From NCBI GenBank assembly GCA_002433335.1, contig DJHY01000206.1, positions 1 to 6,850 of the forward strand: a stretch of 6,850 nucleotides of DNA. Direction: 5' to 3'. Each line of letters starts with the position of its first letter. The first letter of the stretch is position 1. The stretch comes from Rhodospirillaceae bacterium UBA6608 (GTDB taxonomy: Bacteria; Pseudomonadota; Alphaproteobacteria; Rhodospirillales_A; Casp-alpha2). Shown here one piece after another: positions 6,034-6,850 of the stretch. The notes beneath the pieces were generated by a model, which saw only the letters and a program-made list of their open reading frames with translations, did no database searches and was not told the origin of the DNA. Position numbers and translations under genes: made by a program.

Positions 6034-6726
6034 TCAGCGCCCAAAGACGTCCTCGAACGTCTGGCGCAGGACCACATCGACCTCGGGCGTTGATGCCGTC
6101 ACGCCCAGGTCGACCAGCGACGTAACCCCGTGTTCGGCGATGCCGCAAGGCACGATGCCGTCGAAATGGCTCAGGTCCGGCTCGATGTTCAGGGCCACGC
6201 CGTGGAACGTCACCCATTTGCGCAGGCGCACGCCGATGGCCGCGATCTTGTCTTCGCGGTACAGCTTCGATCCGGGCGCGCCGCGCGATACCCAGATGCC
6301 GACCCGCCCGTCGCGGCGTTCGCCGATGATGTTGAACTGCGCCAGGGCCTGGATGATCCAATTCTCCAGGTCGCAGACGAAGGCGCGCACGTCTTCGCCG
6401 CGTTTCTTCAAATCCAGCATCACGTAGCCGACCCGTTGGCCGGGGCCGTGGTAGGTGTAGCGCCCGCCGCGCCCGGTGTGGTGCACGGGGAATCGGTCCG
6501 GGTCGGTCAGCTCCGACGGATCGGCGCTGGTCCCGGCGGTGTAAAGGGGCGGATGTTCCAGCAGCCAGACCATTTCCGGCGCGGTTCCGGCGCGGATCTG
6601 CGCCACGCGGTCTTCCATGACGGCGACAGCCTCTTCATAGGCGACCGGAAAGTCGGAGATGCGCCATTCGATCGGTTGATCCGCGGTTTCGTGCGGCGGA
6701 GATTGGGTCTGCGAAGCCTGAGGCAT
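6034..6726 (-). CDS. lipB: Lipoyl(octanoyl) transferase LipB
   Basis: Cytoplasmic octanoyltransferase of 230 residues. It moves octanoate from octanoyl-ACP to a lysine of the lipoyl domains of 2-oxoacid dehydrogenase E2 proteins and of GcvH; LipA then inserts sulfur. Visible motifs are [11 protein letters not shown] (55-65), [16 protein letters not shown] (86-101), the catalytic Lys160 in [15 protein letters not shown] (175-181), and the catalytic Cys194 in IVPCGI. This is the Lys/Cys acyl-enzyme pair of the family. Residues 1-18 are a polar extension before the family core. The ATG is preceded by AGGAG (complement of 6738-6742) at an 11-base spacing, slightly long. The gene converges on nhaA, and its 5' end faces a tRNA-Leu gene. 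Nothing links its function to the antiporters beside it. Confidence 0.97.
   Translation of the reverse strand: MPQASQTQSPPHETADQPIEWRISDFPVAYEEAVAVMEDRVAQIRAGTAPEMVWLLEHPPLYTAGTSADPSELTDPDRFPVHHTGRGGRYTYHGPGQRVGYVMLDLKKRGEDVRAFVCDLENWIIQALAQFNIIGERRDGRVGIWVSRGAPGSKLYREDKIAAIGVRLRKWVTFHGVALNIEPDLSHFDGIVPCGIAEHGVTSLVDLGVTASTPEVDVVLRQTFEDVFGR
6037..6067. terminator. Bulged hairpin at the nhaA/lipB convergent junction, inside lipB
   Basis: GCGCC (6037-6041) pairs with GGCGC (6063-6067), and AGACGT (6045-6050) pairs with ACGTCT (6057-6062). That makes 11 bp with a 3-base CAA bulge and a 6-base loop. It starts 20 bases past the nhaA stop and lies in the last codons of lipB. It could end nhaA transcripts, but no T-run follows and the bases also encode the LipB C terminus. 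Confidence 0.35.
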
Positions 6727-6756
6727 GGAAAAGGGAACTCCTGATGGTGCTTCCGC

Positions 6757-6785
6757 TTGCTATGGATGCGCCGATTTGCTATCTG
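6757..6785 (+). promoter_or_regulatory. Candidate promoter for the tRNA-Leu gene
   Basis: TTGCTA (6757-6762) and TATCTG (6780-6785) are 17 bases apart on the plus strand, resembling alphaproteobacterial housekeeping promoters. A start near 6793 would give a 5' leader of about 37 bases. TTGCTAT occurs twice, at 6757 and 6776, so the exact hexamers are uncertain. Confidence 0.35.
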
Positions 6786-6798
6786 CCGCCATGTATTT

Positions 6799-6817
6799 CG
6801 CAAGTGACGCGCTTGCG
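6799..6817 (+). repeat. Small inverted repeat just upstream of tRNA-Leu
   Basis: CGCAAG (6799-6804) and CTTGCG (6812-6817) form a 6-bp stem with a 7-base loop, 12 bases before the mature tRNA 5' end. It may be part of the pre-tRNA leader. Short enough to be chance. Confidence 0.3.
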
Positions 6818-6829
6818 GCAAGGAAAAAT

Positions 6830-6850
6830 GCGGTCGTGGCGGAATTGGTA
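6830..6850 (+). tRNA. tRNA-Leu, 5' end only (cut by window edge)
   Basis: The last 21 bases are the 5' portion of a tRNA: acceptor strand GCGGTCG (6830-6836), TG at positions 8-9, then GCGGAATTGGTA, the D-arm start typical of leucine tRNAs. The anticodon, variable arm and 3' acceptor strand lie beyond the window. From memory the acceptor sequence resembles alphaproteobacterial tRNA-Leu(GAG), but the anticodon cannot be seen. The isotype is likely and the anticodon is a guess. Confidence 0.85.

Noticed and set aside
6830..6850. tRNA-Leu as an integration site for an island in this window
   Set aside because: Integration would use the tRNA 3' end, which is not visible, and nothing on this side looks horizontally acquired.

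Overview
The window reads as a stretch of a GC-rich alphaproteobacterial chromosome, most likely Rhodospirillales-like. The lineage is inferred from protein flavour (NAD-linked FdsA/FdsD, a YbaL-type exchanger, NhaA, LipB), from strong G/C preference at third codon positions, and from a tRNA-Leu 5' end typical of the class. No marker fixes the genus.

Layout. (1) Positions 2-2547, + strand: the 3' end of an fds operon for soluble NAD-dependent formate dehydrogenase. It holds the large molybdenum subunit FdsA (about 190 residues lie off the left edge), overlapped by the start of the small subunit FdsD in an ATGA junction. The sulfurtransferase gene fdsC (fdhD family), which often sits between them, is absent here. 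(2) Positions 2548-2703: a gap with two strong inverted repeats. (3) Positions 2704-4482, +: a YbaL/KefB-type CPA2 cation:proton antiporter with a cytoplasmic TrkA-N (RCK) nucleotide-binding domain, joined by a Pro/Glu-rich linker. (4) Positions 4489-4686, -: a small helix-turn-helix protein of the HTH_17/excisionase-like (MerR-related) class. It converges on ybaL over a shared hairpin and diverges from nhaA. (5) Positions 4818-6017, +: NhaA Na+/H+ antiporter with a GTG start. Its leader carries TTT runs at an exact 10-bp period, including a near-perfect 10-bp tandem repeat. (6) Positions 6034-6726, -: LipB octanoyltransferase, convergent with nhaA. (7) Positions 6727-6829: a gap between lipB and a tRNA-Leu whose first 21 bases (6830-6850) end the window.

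How it fits together. FdsA/FdsD belong to a cytoplasmic complex that oxidises formate to CO2 and reduces NAD+. YbaL-type and NhaA proteins both exchange monovalent cations for protons at the inner membrane, so the middle of the window is an ion and pH homeostasis block. LipB supplies lipoyl groups to 2-oxoacid dehydrogenases and the glycine cleavage system. Apart from fdsA-fdsD the genes appear to be separate transcription units.

Most of the window is conventional housekeeping and accessory metabolism. I see no mobile element, CRISPR array or defence system. The item most worth following is the small HTH gene together with the 10-bp-phased repeats in the nhaA leader, which could be a compact local regulatory unit. 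That link is inference.
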